A DNA stretch of 64,000 nt from Nitrospirota bacterium (lineage in GTDB: Bacteria; Nitrospirota; Thermodesulfovibrionia; Thermodesulfovibrionales; JdFR-88): NCBI GenBank assembly GCA_021825295.1, contig JAKAHV010000004.1, positions 1-64,000 of the forward strand. The letters are read 5' to 3'. This document shows, piece after piece, positions 26,437-39,179 of this stretch. A model generated the notes under the pieces. The model made no database searches. It was not told the DNA's origin and saw only the letters and a program-made list of their open reading frames with translations. Every line of letters begins with the position of its first letter. Position 1 is the first letter of the stretch. The translations under genes and the position numbers were made by a program.

Positions 26437-26619
26437 CGAAAACCTCCTCTCGATTTCCATTGCCTGAGGTTCTTACGTCGGTGTGTGCCGGATGGGTTTG
26501 ATGTACCCGATGCATTTTATTTCAAGCGGACCTTCGTGGATTCCGCAGCATGCCCTGTATGTCTACAGTATATCAACCGTCTTTTCCGCCTTCAACATCC
26601 TCCGGGGCCTTTCACGGGG

Positions 26620-27018
26620 CTATTTTGCCAGCTTCCTCAGGGCGGCCCTGTTGTCGGAAGTGCTGAATATGCCGGTGGATGTGCGTCCCGATGATGTGGT
26701 GCCATACATGTAGGAGATGTTTATCCCGGCGTCGGCAAGCACGCGGGCGACCTTGTCCAGCTCGCCGATTTTGTTGGGCATCTCCACCGAGATCGCATCT
26801 TCAGTTTCCACGCTGAAACCCAATTTGCCCAGCTCCCTCTTGGCCTTCACCGGATCATCAACCGTCATGTCCACGTAGGCTGTGTTGTCCCAGCTGTATG
26901 AGCATATGGCGGTTATGTTCACTTTTGCCCCGGCAAGGGCCCCAGTTACCTGGGCCAGAAGCCCCGGCCTGTCCTCGGTGCTGAAGCTTAAAAGCCTGAT
27001 TTTGGTTGCCTTTGCCAT
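26620..27018 (-). CDS. Tandem ACT domain protein
   Basis: 132 residues made of two ACT domains, about 6-70 (STEDRPGLLAQVTGALAGAK) and 76-132 (PNKIGELDKVARVLADAGIN). Stand-alone ACT pairs bind amino acids and regulate metabolism; the ligand is unknown. An AGGAGG lies before the ATG. The 183 bases between this gene and the HhH gene hold no supported feature. Confidence 0.85.
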   Translation of the reverse strand: MAKATKIRLLSFSTEDRPGLLAQVTGALAGAKVNITAICSYSWDNTAYVDMTVDDPVKAKRELGKLGFSVETEDAISVEMPNKIGELDKVARVLADAGINISYMYGTTSSGRTSTGIFSTSDNRAALRKLAK

Positions 27019-27159
27019 CTTGGACCTCCTCTTTTCTAAATTCTATGCCGATTTTGGACGGATGCAAAGGGGCGGGCGGATATCGGGCATAGGCAGGAGG
27101 AATGGTATTTCGGGAAATGAGGGAATTATTTCAGGTTATTTTCGGGACGCCACACTAGC

Positions 27160-27251
27160 TAGAACCTGCCTCAAAATCGCTTCCGGCTGTCCCGCCATAA
27201 CAGGACCGAAATCGCGGCATAAGACGAGGAAAAATCGTCAGATAGGTTCTA
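27160..27251. mobile_element. MITE-like element of the TAGAACCT family, copy 2
   Basis: A 92-bp element starting TAGAACCTGCCTCAAAATCG and ending GATAGGTTCTA. Its left half (AAAATCGCTTC, GGCTG, GACCGAAATCGCGGCATA) matches the left half of the 181-bp copy at 20472, and the right half is shortened. It lies just downstream of hisG, whose stop is 26 bases away. Confidence 0.8.
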
Positions 27252-27276
27252 CCTGGAATACGGCGCGGGCGCGCCC

Positions 27277-28158
27277 TTAGGGTATGACTTTATTGAGCTG
27301 GTATTCCACGATCCCTGTGGCGCCGGCGCGTTTCAGCTCCGGGATGAGGTCCCGCACGGTCCGCTCGTCTATCACGACGTCCAGATCGTACCAGCCTTTC
27401 TTCGTAAGCATCGAGATTGTGGGGGAATTCATCGAGGGCAGGCATTTCATCACCGCATTCAGGCATTTGTCCGGCACGTTCATCTTCAGGCCGACCTTCT
27501 CCTCGGCGGCCAGCGCCCCCCTCAGAAGCAGCACCATGTTTTCCATCTTCTGCTTTTTCCAGCGGTCCCTCCATGCCTTGCTGTTGGCCACGAAACGCGT
27601 GCTGGAGATGAGCATCGTGTCCACTATGCGCAGGTTGTTAGCCCGCAGGGAGGTGCCGGTCTCCGTAAGCTCCACTATGGCATCGGCCAGGTGCGGCGGT
27701 TTAACTTCAGTCGCCCCCCAGGAAAACTCCACATCGGCCTTTATTCCTTTTTGCTTCAGGTATCTTTTCGTGTAGTTTACAAGCTCGGTGGATATCCGCT
27801 TGCCGTTGAGGTCCTTCAGTTTCTTTATCTGCGAGTCCTGGGGCACCGCCACCACCCATTTTATGGGTTTCAGCCCCTCTTTCGCGTAGATAAGCTCCGC
27901 CACCTCATGGACGTCAGCGTTCTGCTCCAGTATCCAGTCCCTGCCCGTAAGGCCGCAGTCCAGGATGCCCTTTTCAACGTACCCGGCCATCTCCTGCGCC
28001 CGTATGAGCATGGCCTGCACCTCGGCGTCATCGAACGCCGGGTAGTAGGAGCGCGAGGAGACGGAGATATGGTAGCCGGCCTTCTTGAAGAGTTTTAGTG
28101 TCGATTCCTGGAGGCTCCCCTTCGGCAGCCCTATTTTCAATTTTCTTGTCTTCAGCAT
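27277..28158 (-). CDS. hisG: ATP phosphoribosyltransferase HisG (long form)
   Basis: 293 residues, the long hexameric form that carries its own C-terminal regulatory domain and needs no HisZ. It performs the first step of histidine synthesis, joining ATP and [22 protein letters not shown] near 10-27, the [10 protein letters not shown] segment near 70-79 and the PRPP-binding [14 protein letters not shown] near 164-177 are typical. The C-terminal 80 residues form the histidine-sensing ACT-like fold. No other his gene is in the window. Confidence 0.95.
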   Translation of the reverse strand: MLKTRKLKIGLPKGSLQESTLKLFKKAGYHISVSSRSYYPAFDDAEVQAMLIRAQEMAGYVEKGILDCGLTGRDWILEQNADVHEVAELIYAKEGLKPIKWVVAVPQDSQIKKLKDLNGKRISTELVNYTKRYLKQKGIKADVEFSWGATEVKPPHLADAIVELTETGTSLRANNLRIVDTMLISSTRFVANSKAWRDRWKKQKMENMVLLLRGALAAEEKVGLKMNVPDKCLNAVMKCLPSMNSPTISMLTKKGWYDLDVVIDERTVRDLIPELKRAGATGIVEYQLNKVIP

Positions 28159-28226
28159 GAACTTTAAAATATCACAGGCGCGCCAATTATTTCAAATTCC
28201 AGCAGTGGGAAGCTCGGCGGTTTTTC

Positions 28227-28901
28227 TCATAAAAGCAGGGGGTCCGGCAACCCGGCCTCGCCAAACCCCTTTGCGCGGTAGAGGCAACTGTCGCACCTGC
28301 CGCACGGCCTGCCGGATGCCGCCGGGTCATAGCAGCTCCAGGTGAGCGAATAATCGAGCCCGAGCCCGGTCCCCTTCCTGATGATCTCGGCCTTGGTCAT
28401 GTGCAGAAGCGGCGCCCTGATGCTGAATCTTATCCTGCCCTCCACCGAGATTTTAGTGGCCAGGTTCGCCATCGCCTCGAACGCCCTCAGATACTCCGGC
28501 CTGCAGTCGGGATAACCGCTGTAGTCCATCACGTTTGCCCCGATGAATATGTCGGCGGCCTCCAGCGTTTCCGCCCAGGCAAGGGCAAACGCGAGGAAGA
28601 CCGTGTTCCTGGCGGGCACGTAGGTGGGCGGTATTGCCCCTTCAGCCGGGGCGGCCCCCTTGGGAACCGGAATCGAGGAGGTGAGGGCGGAGCCGCCTAT
28701 GAGGCCCATATCGAAACTCATTACGAGGTGCTCTTTGATGCCCAGATGCCGGGCTACGGCGCGGGCCGATTCAAGCTCCCGTTTGTGCCTCTGCCCGTAG
28801 CTGAAGCTGAGCGCGCAAGGTGTAAATCCCTCGTCTTTGGCTATGGCGGCGGCGGTCGACGAATCCAGTCCGCCGCTTAGAAGCACAACGGCCTTACGCA
28901 T
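28227..28901 (-). CDS. queC: 7-cyano-7-deazaguanine synthase QueC
   Basis: 224 residues. It converts 7-carboxy-7-deazaguanine to preQ0 with ATP and ammonia. The PP-loop is [13 protein letters not shown] near 7-19. The zinc site near the C-terminus has CYDP and [10 protein letters not shown]. Alone of the queuosine genes here apart from tgt at 4-5 kb. A TATATA box lies five bases before the ATG and no ribosome binding site is visible. 68 bases separate it from hisG downstream. Confidence 0.96.
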   Translation of the reverse strand: MRKAVVLLSGGLDSSTAAAIAKDEGFTPCALSFSYGQRHKRELESARAVARHLGIKEHLVMSFDMGLIGGSALTSSIPVPKGAAPAEGAIPPTYVPARNTVFLAFALAWAETLEAADIFIGANVMDYSGYPDCRPEYLRAFEAMANLATKISVEGRIRFSIRAPLLHMTKAEIIRKGTGLGLDYSLTWSCYDPAASGRPCGRCDSCLYRAKGFGEAGLPDPLLL

Positions 28902-28990
28902 AATGCTATATACGTCCTTTCTGATTGATTGAAACCATCTCCCTCATGGCAGAGAGTTTGACAAAAACCAAAACCATTGCCGTCTCTGGC

Positions 28991-30067
28991 TCAATAAATA
29001 TCATCTTTCGTCCGGGGGATGCTGTCCGGGCCGGCCGAAAAGAGCGTGAAGCCGTCAGCCGTGACCTGATAGACATACGGGTTGCCCCACGGGTCCGTCG
29101 TATTGCCCACGTGTTCGAGGCTTGCGGGATATCTGCCGTTTTCGACCATGTAGACCCGGGCCAGGAACCTCAGCCTGTCGATCTCCTCGGAGGCCTGGTA
29201 TTTTTTTGAAAATACCGGAGCGTCCGAGTATCTCATGTAAAAGACGGTCATGGAGATGATGAAAAAGACTGCCAAAAGCCCTTCCAGGACCAGGGCCGGC
29301 AGATGTCCCTTCTTCCGCGGGCTTTTTTCGGCCGGGGCGAATGCGGTTTTTTCGGCCCCGCCTTTTTTTTCTATGAGCCCTTTCTCATAGAGGTCCAGAA
29401 GGGCCTTGGATATCCTGAAACTGTCCATCCCGCTTATGCTCGCAATCGTGCTTACGTCGTTGTCCCCGTCCACAAGGTCGTAGATCTTCTTTTCCGTCTC
29501 ATCCGGTTCCACGGGATGCTCCGGTTCGCCAGGCCGGCTGCCGGTCTTTTCAAATACGCTCTCCAGCGTGATCCTGCCCCCCACCTGGGACCATTCATCG
29601 AGGATCCTCAGCCCCTCCATGAGGATATGCTGGGTATCGAGGGATATGGGGACGTCCTTGTCCATCGGGATGCCCTGGGGTTTGAACTCGTAGCGGCCCT
29701 GCCTCCAGGTAAACAGATAGCTGATAAGCTCGGTGAACTGCTGTACGAGCGTCTCCCTCAGGCTGTCGCCGGAGATGGCCCCCATTCTCACGAGAGTGTT
29801 TCCAAGCTTGGCCCCGGTCGTCTTCTGCTGCTCCAGGGCGCTTTCGAGGTCTTCGCGCTTTATCAGGCCCTTCTTGAGCAGGAGCTTCCCCATTCTCGAT
29901 TCCGTCCGCTTGCTGGACTCCACGAAAACGATGTTGCCCTCATAGAAGAATATCCTCACCCGGTCGAAACCCGCCTCCACGGTGAGTATCCCGGTCTTCC
30001 GCTGGTAATAGATGAGCTGGAGTATGTCCGTGAGGCCGAATTCCTTGAGCGTGCCCTCTAGAGCCAT
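28991..30067 (-). CDS. DUF4388 protein with a C-terminal pseudopilin-like domain
   Basis: 358 residues from the ATG at 30067, chosen for its strong GGAGGAGGCAGGGGCGG upstream and because MALEGTLKEFGLTDILQLI is the usual DUF4388 (PATAN-type) start. DUF4388 spans about 1-170, including a helical GKLLLKKGLI segment. A winged-helix-like part follows to about 240 and one membrane helix lies near 257-280. The last 60 residues (ENGRYPASLEHV, DPWGNPYVYQ, FSAGPDS) resemble the C-terminal part of GspG major pseudopilins. That combination is unusual. It overlaps the TPR gene by ten bases. Confidence 0.75.
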   Translation of the reverse strand: MALEGTLKEFGLTDILQLIYYQRKTGILTVEAGFDRVRIFFYEGNIVFVESSKRTESRMGKLLLKKGLIKREDLESALEQQKTTGAKLGNTLVRMGAISGDSLRETLVQQFTELISYLFTWRQGRYEFKPQGIPMDKDVPISLDTQHILMEGLRILDEWSQVGGRITLESVFEKTGSRPGEPEHPVEPDETEKKIYDLVDGDNDVSTIASISGMDSFRISKALLDLYEKGLIEKKGGAEKTAFAPAEKSPRKKGHLPALVLEGLLAVFFIISMTVFYMRYSDAPVFSKKYQASEEIDRLRFLARVYMVENGRYPASLEHVGNTTDPWGNPYVYQVTADGFTLFSAGPDSIPRTKDDIY

Positions 30068-31725
30068 TCCCGCCCCTGCCTCCTCCTGATGCCGATACAG
30101 GACAAGATATATAGCAGTCCGCAGGAGACCGCGGAGATGATGCCAAGCCAGGAATGGTCCCACGTCCCGAGCCCCGTGGCAAAAAGCGGGTTCAGGAGAG
30201 CGGCGACCGCGAAAAACAGGAAGGCCCAGAGCATGAGCATCCCCTGCAGGATGCAGCCGCCGTAGATATAGGCTATGCCGGGGGGCGCAAATCCCAGCGC
30301 CCTTATGAAGGCGCCGCGCTTCAACTGGCTGCCGTGAATCTGCAGGAGCTTGGCCACTCTTTTCTTGGGGTCCTGCGCCTCAAGCTGTACAAGACTCTGG
30401 TAGCAGTCCCTGCACATTCGCCCCCAGTAGGGCTCCACCTCGCACCTGTCGCAGAGTATCCGCCCGCAGCGGGAGCACCTGAACGCCCTCATGCGGCCCT
30501 TTCTCCCGTAATAGAAAAAGACCGCAAGCCACAGCAGGAGGATGGGCCAAAGCAGGCCGGCGCGCGCCCCGGACCGTACGCCTGCCCGCGTCTTTTCAAA
30601 GAGCAAATAGAAATCGTCCATGCCCAGCGCGTCGTCCATCAGCAGGTTGCCGGCGTTTTGGCCCGCCCGGGCCATGAATGAGGTGACCCCTGCCGGGTCG
30701 AGGGCGGAGGCCTGCTTGTAAAGCGCGTCGCCCTTTTCGTAGTTGAGCGCGTTTCTGTTTAACTGGGCGAGATCGAAATAGGCAGGGGCCGTTGGTTTGA
30801 TCTGGATGGACGCCGTGTAAAGCTCGCCCGCCTTGCGTGGATCTCCAAGAAGCATGTAGCAGTTGGCCAGGTTTATATAGGCGCGGGGGTCTTTCCGCTT
30901 CTCGATTGCCGCGCTGTAGACGGCGATCGCCTCCGAAGTCCGCCCCGCCCTGCTCAGGGCCAGTCCGTAGGAGAAGAGGCCGTCAAAATCCCGGCTTCCA
31001 GCCAGCGTGTCCAGGGCCAGGGAATTGTCCGTGCCTTCGTTTACCGCGACAACCGCGCGCATCTCCGGGGCTGAAACAAGATAGACGCTCTTCACCCACC
31101 CGGTTATGAAGGGGGTGAAGGCGAAGAAAAACAGGACCAGATAGACCAGTATGCGGTCCCTGCGCTGAAAGTAGACGCCCAGGAGAAGCAGCATGGAGGC
31201 AAGAAACAGTCCGGGGCCGAAGAAAGCCGAGACGGCGGGCACAAGCAAAAGAAGTATTTGCCTTCTCTGCTCGCCGATGTCGTGTTTCAGGAGGGGCAGC
31301 TCCCTTGGCAGCCTCAGGCAGACGGCAATAAAGAGGCTGGCAAAAAAAGAGGCTATGAGGGAAACGCCGATGAGCCCCGACAGGTCTATGGCCCACCACC
31401 AGTTCCTGGCGTAAGCCTTTACGCCTTCGAGGACATAGTAGAACCACGAGACGAGCCCGCCGGGAAACTCCTTGAGGTCCGCCGCCCCGAGGCTGAAATA
31501 GACGGGGGGCAAATCCGGCGTGTTACGGAGCGCCTGCTCCAGGAGGGCCTTCGAGTGGGCAGGGTCGTTGGCGGCCCGCTCCATGAGGACATAGCTCAGG
31601 GGCTCGTTAATGCCGGCAGCCGCGGCGGGCCCGCTGTAATCGGCCCAGGCCGGCTTCGGGACGGCCAGGGAAAAAACAATGGCCGCAAGGACCTGCGCCG
31701 CAAAAAAAAGGCTAAGTCTTCTCAC
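30058..31725 (-). CDS. Membrane TPR protein with a zinc-ribbon-like segment
   Basis: 555 residues. A signal peptide or first helix (about 1-28) is followed by one helix near 113-138 and three more near 158-215. A TPR region spans about 245-350 (FSYGLALSRAGRTSEAIAVY, INLANCYMLLGDPRKAGELY), then another helix near 393-408. A cysteine cluster (FRCSRCGRILCDRCE, then CRDCYQ) lies near 416-442, and two or three helices end the protein. Function unknown. It overlaps plsY by 14 bases and the DUF4388 gene by 10, so it belongs to the envelope operon. It may organise a membrane complex. Confidence 0.75.
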   Translation of the reverse strand: MRRLSLFFAAQVLAAIVFSLAVPKPAWADYSGPAAAAGINEPLSYVLMERAANDPAHSKALLEQALRNTPDLPPVYFSLGAADLKEFPGGLVSWFYYVLEGVKAYARNWWWAIDLSGLIGVSLIASFFASLFIAVCLRLPRELPLLKHDIGEQRRQILLLLVPAVSAFFGPGLFLASMLLLLGVYFQRRDRILVYLVLFFFAFTPFITGWVKSVYLVSAPEMRAVVAVNEGTDNSLALDTLAGSRDFDGLFSYGLALSRAGRTSEAIAVYSAAIEKRKDPRAYINLANCYMLLGDPRKAGELYTASIQIKPTAPAYFDLAQLNRNALNYEKGDALYKQASALDPAGVTSFMARAGQNAGNLLMDDALGMDDFYLLFEKTRAGVRSGARAGLLWPILLLWLAVFFYYGRKGRMRAFRCSRCGRILCDRCEVEPYWGRMCRDCYQSLVQLEAQDPKKRVAKLLQIHGSQLKRGAFIRALGFAPPGIAYIYGGCILQGMLMLWAFLFFAVAALLNPLFATGLGTWDHSWLGIISAVSCGLLYILSCIGIRRRQGREWL

Positions 31726-32305
31726 CTATTCTTCGCTCCCTGCCTTCAAGCAGCCTCTTTATATTGCCTGCATGCCTCAGGAGAATCAAGAGCGCAAGGG
31801 CGGCCGCCGTCAAAGCCACGCCTTTACCGCCCGCGCCGGTGCCAAGGATAAACAGGGGAAGAAGCACAAAGGCGGTCAGCGCCGCAAGGGATGAGTATCT
31901 CGTCAGGAAGGCCACGGCCAGCCAGCAGCCTATGGAAAAGAGCGCCGCAAGAGGGGAAAGAACGGCGACCACGCCAAGGCTGGTGGCCACCCCTTTTCCG
32001 CCCCTGCCCCCAAGGAAGATGGAAAAGTTATGGCCAAGGACGGCGCACAACCCGGCAAGCCCCTGCCATGGGACGTCGAAGCCCAGGCGCCTTGCGGCCA
32101 GCGCCGCGGCGGCCCCCTTCAGGGAATCGCCCAGAAGGGTGAAAAGGGCCGCGGCTTTTCCCACGCCCCTCAGGACGTTTGTGGCCCCAATGTTGCCGCT
32201 GCCGATTTTCTTCAGGTCCACGCCCTTCAGCCTGGCAATCACCACGCCGAAGGGCACGGAGCCCAAAATATAGGAAGACAGAAGAAGCAAAAGGCCGGCA
32301 TACAT
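31712..32305 (-). CDS. plsY: Acyl-phosphate:glycerol-3-phosphate acyltransferase PlsY
   Basis: 197 residues, an integral inner-membrane protein that makes lysophosphatidic acid from acyl-phosphate and glycerol 3-phosphate. The three conserved motifs are clear: GSVPFGVVIARLKGVD and GSGNIGATNVLRG (about 15-47), and HNFSIFLGGRGGKGVATSLG (about 91-110). It starts two bases after pgsA ends, so phospholipid genes are coupled. Confidence 0.96.
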   Translation of the reverse strand: MYAGLLLLLSSYILGSVPFGVVIARLKGVDLKKIGSGNIGATNVLRGVGKAAALFTLLGDSLKGAAAALAARRLGFDVPWQGLAGLCAVLGHNFSIFLGGRGGKGVATSLGVVAVLSPLAALFSIGCWLAVAFLTRYSSLAALTAFVLLPLFILGTGAGGKGVALTAAALALLILLRHAGNIKRLLEGRERRIGEKT

Positions 32306-32307
32306 GT

Positions 32308-32856
32308 TTATGCCGTCTGCCTCCAGAAAGACATGGTGTATCTGACCCCGGAGAAGACCGACAGCGCCATCGCCACCCAGATGAGGCCGGTGCCCAGGTC
32401 GTAGAGGTCTATGCCCAGCAGGCTGCCTCCGAGGACAAGGCTCACGATGGCGATGAACTGAAAGACGGTCTTGACCTTCCCTCCCATCTCGGCCGGTATT
32501 ATCATGCCCTTTGAAAGGGCCACCACCCGGAGGGCGGTCACCAGGAACTCCCTTACTATGAGCACGGCCGCTATCCAGACGGAGACCCTGCCCAGGTTCA
32601 CCAGGAGCACCAGGGCGGAGATGACAAGGAACTTGTCCGCTATCGGGTCCATCAGGATGCCGAACTTGGTTACGGAGCCGGTCTTTCTTGCCAGGTAGCC
32701 GTCAAACCAGTCCGTCAGCGAGGCAAGCGTAAATACGAACGCCCCCAGACGCGGATAATCGGGCGCGACAAGCAGGAAAACGGGTATGACGAGCACCCGG
32801 CTCAGGGTGAGTATGGTCGGAAGGTTAAATTTCAGTGTAGGAGTTGATGATTTCAT
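32308..32856 (-). CDS. pgsA: CDP-diacylglycerol-glycerol-3-phosphate 3-phosphatidyltransferase
   Basis: 182 residues from the ATG at 32856. The CDP-alcohol phosphatidyltransferase signature D-x2-D-G-x2-A-R-x8-G-x3-D-x3-D is complete in DWFDGYLARKTGS and FGILMDPIADK near 49-73. Several membrane helices surround it. It makes phosphatidylglycerol phosphate. The start overlaps the end of kdsC by 32 bases; an earlier start would lengthen that overlap without adding family sequence. Confidence 0.93.
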   Translation of the reverse strand: MKSSTPTLKFNLPTILTLSRVLVIPVFLLVAPDYPRLGAFVFTLASLTDWFDGYLARKTGSVTKFGILMDPIADKFLVISALVLLVNLGRVSVWIAAVLIVREFLVTALRVVALSKGMIIPAEMGGKVKTVFQFIAIVSLVLGGSLLGIDLYDLGTGLIWVAMALSVFSGVRYTMSFWRQTA

Positions 32857-33382
32857 TCCAGAGACCTTTGGCCTTGAGGATGAATTCCACGCATTCCCTG
32901 GCGGCCCCCTCACCCCCGCGCGCGGCGGTAATCATGACGGCGTGTTTTTTCGCCTCTTCATGAGCGTCGGAAACGGCCACCGGCAGGCCCGCGCGCATGA
33001 GGACGGGAATGTCCACGATATCGTCGCCCACATACGCCGTCTCTTCCTCCGTGAGCGCGAACTTCACGAGGAGCTCATTATAGGCCCCCCCTTTTTCAAG
33101 ACACCGCTGGTAGACCTCCGTTATGCCAAGCTCCGCGGCCCGTTTTTCGACCACGCGCGAGTACCTTCCCGTTATCAGCGCCACCTTTATGCCGGCCTTC
33201 TGGAGGAGCTTTATCCCGTGGCCGTCCCTCACGTTGAATTTCTTGTATTCGTTGTTGTCGCCGTCCAGGATGATGCCGCCGTCGGTAAGCACGCCGTCTA
33301 CGTCGAAGATTACAAGCCTTATGCGCCTGGCCTTCTGCCTGAGCGCGCTCAGGGTAATGTCCTTGCCCGCCGTTTTCTTCAT
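32825..33382 (-). CDS. kdsC: 3-deoxy-manno-octulosonate-8-phosphatase KdsC
   Basis: 185 residues. A compact HAD phosphatase with FDVDGVLTDG near 26-35 (nucleophile and acid aspartates), LITGRYS near 70-76, a Lys in CLEKGGAY near 96, and VGDDIVDIPV near 117-126. It removes phosphate from Kdo 8-phosphate. Two bases separate it from kdsD upstream. Part of the complete Kdo set in this operon. Confidence 0.95.
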   Translation of the reverse strand: MKKTAGKDITLSALRQKARRIRLVIFDVDGVLTDGGIILDGDNNEYKKFNVRDGHGIKLLQKAGIKVALITGRYSRVVEKRAAELGITEVYQRCLEKGGAYNELLVKFALTEEETAYVGDDIVDIPVLMRAGLPVAVSDAHEEAKKHAVMITAARGGEGAARECVEFILKAKGLWNEIINSYTEI

Positions 33383-33384
33383 TT

Positions 33385-34355
33385 TCAGGCTATCCCTTTT
33401 TTCAGGATGTGATGGATCTGGATAATCCCTTCGGCCCGGCCGCCGTGGTCCAGGACCGCAAGCGACGTAATCGAATGGGCCTCCATGAGCGTCAGCGCCC
33501 TGACGGCAAGCTCCCCCGGCCCGATGCTTTTGGGGTTTTTGCTCATGAGCCTGTCCGCCTTCATCTCAAGCAGCTCCTTGCCGTGCCTCTCGATTCCCCT
33601 CCTTAAATCCCCGTCCGTTATTATGCCCTTCACGATGCCCGCCTTGTTCAGGACGAGGGTCATGCCCAGGCGCTTGGAGGATATCTCCACGATCACCGCG
33701 GACATGGGCGTGCCCAGGGAGACGCGCGGGATGGCATCCCCGCATATCATGAGGTCTTTTACGGTGATCAGGAGCTTCTTGCCCAGGCTGCCGCCCGGGT
33801 GGAAGCACGCGAAATCCTCCTGCTTAAACCCCCTTTTCTTTATGAGGGCGACGGCCAGCGCGTCCCCCATGGCGAGGGCCGCGGTGGTGGATGCCGTCGG
33901 CACTATGCCAAGCGGGCAGGCCTCCTGTTTTACCGATACGTCTATGAGCGCGTCGGCCCCCCGTCCCAGGGTGGACCCGGAGTTGCCGCTCATGAGGGCA
34001 AGGGGCACGTCCCAGCGTTTCAGATGGGGCATTATGGCTATCAGCTCCTCAGTCTCGCCGCTGTTTGAGATGGCCAGGATGACGTCGTCTCCCGTGACCA
34101 TCCCCAGGTCCCCGTGTATGGCCTCCGCCGGGTGCAGAAACAGCGAAGGCACCCCTATTGAGGAGAAGGTGGCGGCTATCTTTTTCCCGACGAGACCGGA
34201 TTTCCCCATGCCGGTCACTATTACCCTTCCCCTGCAGTTGTCTATCATCCTTAAGGTCTTTAAAAAACCGGAATCGAGCTTGCGGACAAGCGCCAGCAGG
34301 GCGCCGGCCTCGACTTTCAAGACCCTTTTCGCCTCATCCAGCAACGGTTCCTGTT

Positions 34356-34359
<4 letters not shown>
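33385..34359 (-). CDS. kdsD: Arabinose-5-phosphate isomerase KdsD
   Basis: 324 residues: a SIS sugar-isomerase domain (about 30-180; VIVTGMGKSGLVGKKIAATF, LHPAEAIHGDLGMV, ISNSGETEELI) followed by a CBS pair (about 200-320). It converts ribulose 5-phosphate to arabinose 5-phosphate, the KdsA substrate. Its ATG overlaps the kdsA stop in an ATGA, so the two are translationally coupled. Confidence 0.95.
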
Positions 34360-37577
<3,218 letters not shown>

Positions 37578-37605
37578 ATCGGGATATTATAACCTAAAAA
37601 TTGAA

Positions 37606-38130
37606 TCAGCGGTTTTTGTTCCTGGCGGCGGTGAGCTTTTTAGCGGCCGTCCGCACGGCATCGGGTATCTCCTTGTTCTTCTGGATGAACGCCAGGTCCT
37701 TTGCCCTCATCCTCGGCAGAAGCCCCACGGCCACCCCGGCAGGCGTCTTCGGGTTTACAACCAGGTTATGGACCACGTCGTAATTTTTGACCCATTCCCT
37801 GTTCCTGGATATCTGCCGCAGGGCCTCCTCCGGAATGGAGCGCATGCGGGCCGCCATCTCCACCTCGGATACCGTGATTTTCGGGTTCGCGATGACGCCG
37901 AGGACCACCTGCTTGTTGGAGTCCTTCATGAGCAGGCCGCGCACCTCTTTGCCGGCCCGCAGGGAGACGCGTATCTTCTCTCCAACTGTCAGCTTGCCGA
38001 TTTTGAGCGAAAGCCTCTCCTCTTTGGAGGCCGGCCCCTCGTCCCTCTCTTCGGCCTCATCCCGGAGTATCTCCAGCTCGCCGGCCGAAAGCTCCTCCCC
38101 GTCCCCCGGGACCGCCCCTTTATCCTCCAT
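37606..38130 (-). CDS. Conserved hypothetical protein, HEAT-like helical repeats
   Basis: 174 residues. An acidic N-terminal third is followed by a helical region with repeated units of the form LLMKDSNKQVVLGVIANPKIT and NYDVVHNLVVNPKTP, spaced about 36 residues apart. These resemble the NP-containing helical repeats of leucine-rich-repeat-variant or HEAT-like proteins. No signal peptide or catalytic motif. It lies between tlyA (11-base overlap) and kdsB. The function is unknown. Confidence 0.7.
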   Translation of the reverse strand: MEDKGAVPGDGEELSAGELEILRDEAEERDEGPASKEERLSLKIGKLTVGEKIRVSLRAGKEVRGLLMKDSNKQVVLGVIANPKITVSEVEMAARMRSIPEEALRQISRNREWVKNYDVVHNLVVNPKTPAGVAVGLLPRMRAKDLAFIQKNKEIPDAVRTAAKKLTAARNKNR

Positions 38131-38863
38131 CCTTCCTCAGATATATGAAATACTCTATGTTGCCTTTTTTCTGCCCGCGGACCGCGCACTCGTATTCGCC
38201 CAGGGGCGTGAGCCCGAGCGCCGCGGCCGCATCCACCGCCCCGCTGACCGCCTTTTTCCTCTTTGCCTCGTCCCGGACCACGCCGCCCTTTTCCACCTCG
38301 CCTTTGCCCACCTCGAACTGGGGTTTTACGAGCGCAAGTATCTCGCCCCCCGGTTTTATGAATTCCGCCACCACGGGCAGCACCAGTTTCAGCGAGATGA
38401 ATGAGACGTCGATTGTGGCCAGATCGATGTCTTCAGGGATGGCCTCCCTTTCGAGGAGCCTGATGTTGGTCTTTTCCAGGAGCTTTACCCGCGGGTCCTC
38501 CCGCAGCTTGTAATAAAGCTGGCCGTAACCCACGTCGATGCAGTACGCCCTTTTGGCACCCATCCGGAGCATGTAGTCGGTAAATCCGCCGGTGGAGCAG
38601 CCCACATCCATCACGACCTTGCCGGCAAAGGCGACCCCGAAGCTTTCAGCCGCGCCCTTCAGTTTCAGGGCCCCCCTGCTTGCGTACTGCTCGCCGGCCG
38701 CCACACGGATTTCCGCGGATTCCTCCACCATCTGGCCCGCCTTCGTGCAGGACGCCCCGTCCACATGGACCACGCCCTCAAGGATGAGCGCGGCCGCCTT
38801 CTGTCTGCTGTCCGCAAGACCGCGCTCAAAAACCAGGAGGTCGAGTCTTTTTTTCTTCTTCAT
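38120..38863 (-). CDS. tlyA: TlyA family rRNA 2'-O-methyltransferase
   Basis: 247 residues from the ATG at 38863. An S4 RNA-binding domain (about 5-65; RLDLLVFERGLADSRQKAAA) precedes an FtsJ-like methyltransferase. The SAM motif is VVMDVGCSTGGFTDYML near 85-101 and catalytic-region residues lie in ATIDVSFISLK and LVKPQFEVGK. TlyA proteins methylate 16S and/or 23S rRNA. A TATACT box sits five bases before the start with no ribosome binding site. The frame is open upstream but reads through a dispersed repeat. Confidence 0.92.
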   Translation of the reverse strand: MKKKKRLDLLVFERGLADSRQKAAALILEGVVHVDGASCTKAGQMVEESAEIRVAAGEQYASRGALKLKGAAESFGVAFAGKVVMDVGCSTGGFTDYMLRMGAKRAYCIDVGYGQLYYKLREDPRVKLLEKTNIRLLEREAIPEDIDLATIDVSFISLKLVLPVVAEFIKPGGEILALVKPQFEVGKGEVEKGGVVRDEAKRKKAVSGAVDAAAALGLTPLGEYECAVRGQKKGNIEYFIYLRKDGG

Positions 38864-38924
38864 GGACAAGTATATTTTAACTTTTAATCCGATTTGACGC
38901 CGGTGTGGAGAAATCTCATTATAA

Positions 38925-39165
38925 AACAAATCCCGCCATTGCCTCCTTTTTTGTGTTTTCCTGTTCAAATCAAAAATAGTAAGTTGCGGTTTCACAATGA
39001 TTTTTTAGCCCAAGCTGTTCAAACGCGTTCAATGGACACCCCGTTTCATTCCATGGCGGGTTTAACTGCGCGTCTTGCCCGCGATCTCCCCCTTTCCGGC
39101 TCCGGTTTCTGAAATGAAATGTAAAACCTGCCGGCCTCATCATAATCCCCAGGGCAGCGGCATAG
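38925..39165. repeat. Long dispersed repeat, copy 2 (inverted relative to copy 1)
   Basis: Read on the minus strand, this stretch shares with 3580-3960 the blocks ATGATGAGG, GGCAGG, CATTTC, AACGGGGTGT, GAACGCG, TTGAACAG and AAAAAATCATT in the same order. It lacks the inserted TAAATGGATAGCG repeat and about 100 bases of the middle. It separates tlyA from the truncated IS256-type gene. Confidence 0.6.
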
Positions 39166-39179
39166 TCAATATAAGCAGT

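Noticed and set aside
38864..38995. N-terminal extension of TlyA by 44 residues
   Set aside because: The extra residues come from the end of a dispersed repeat, and the S4 domain starts directly after the ATG at 38863.
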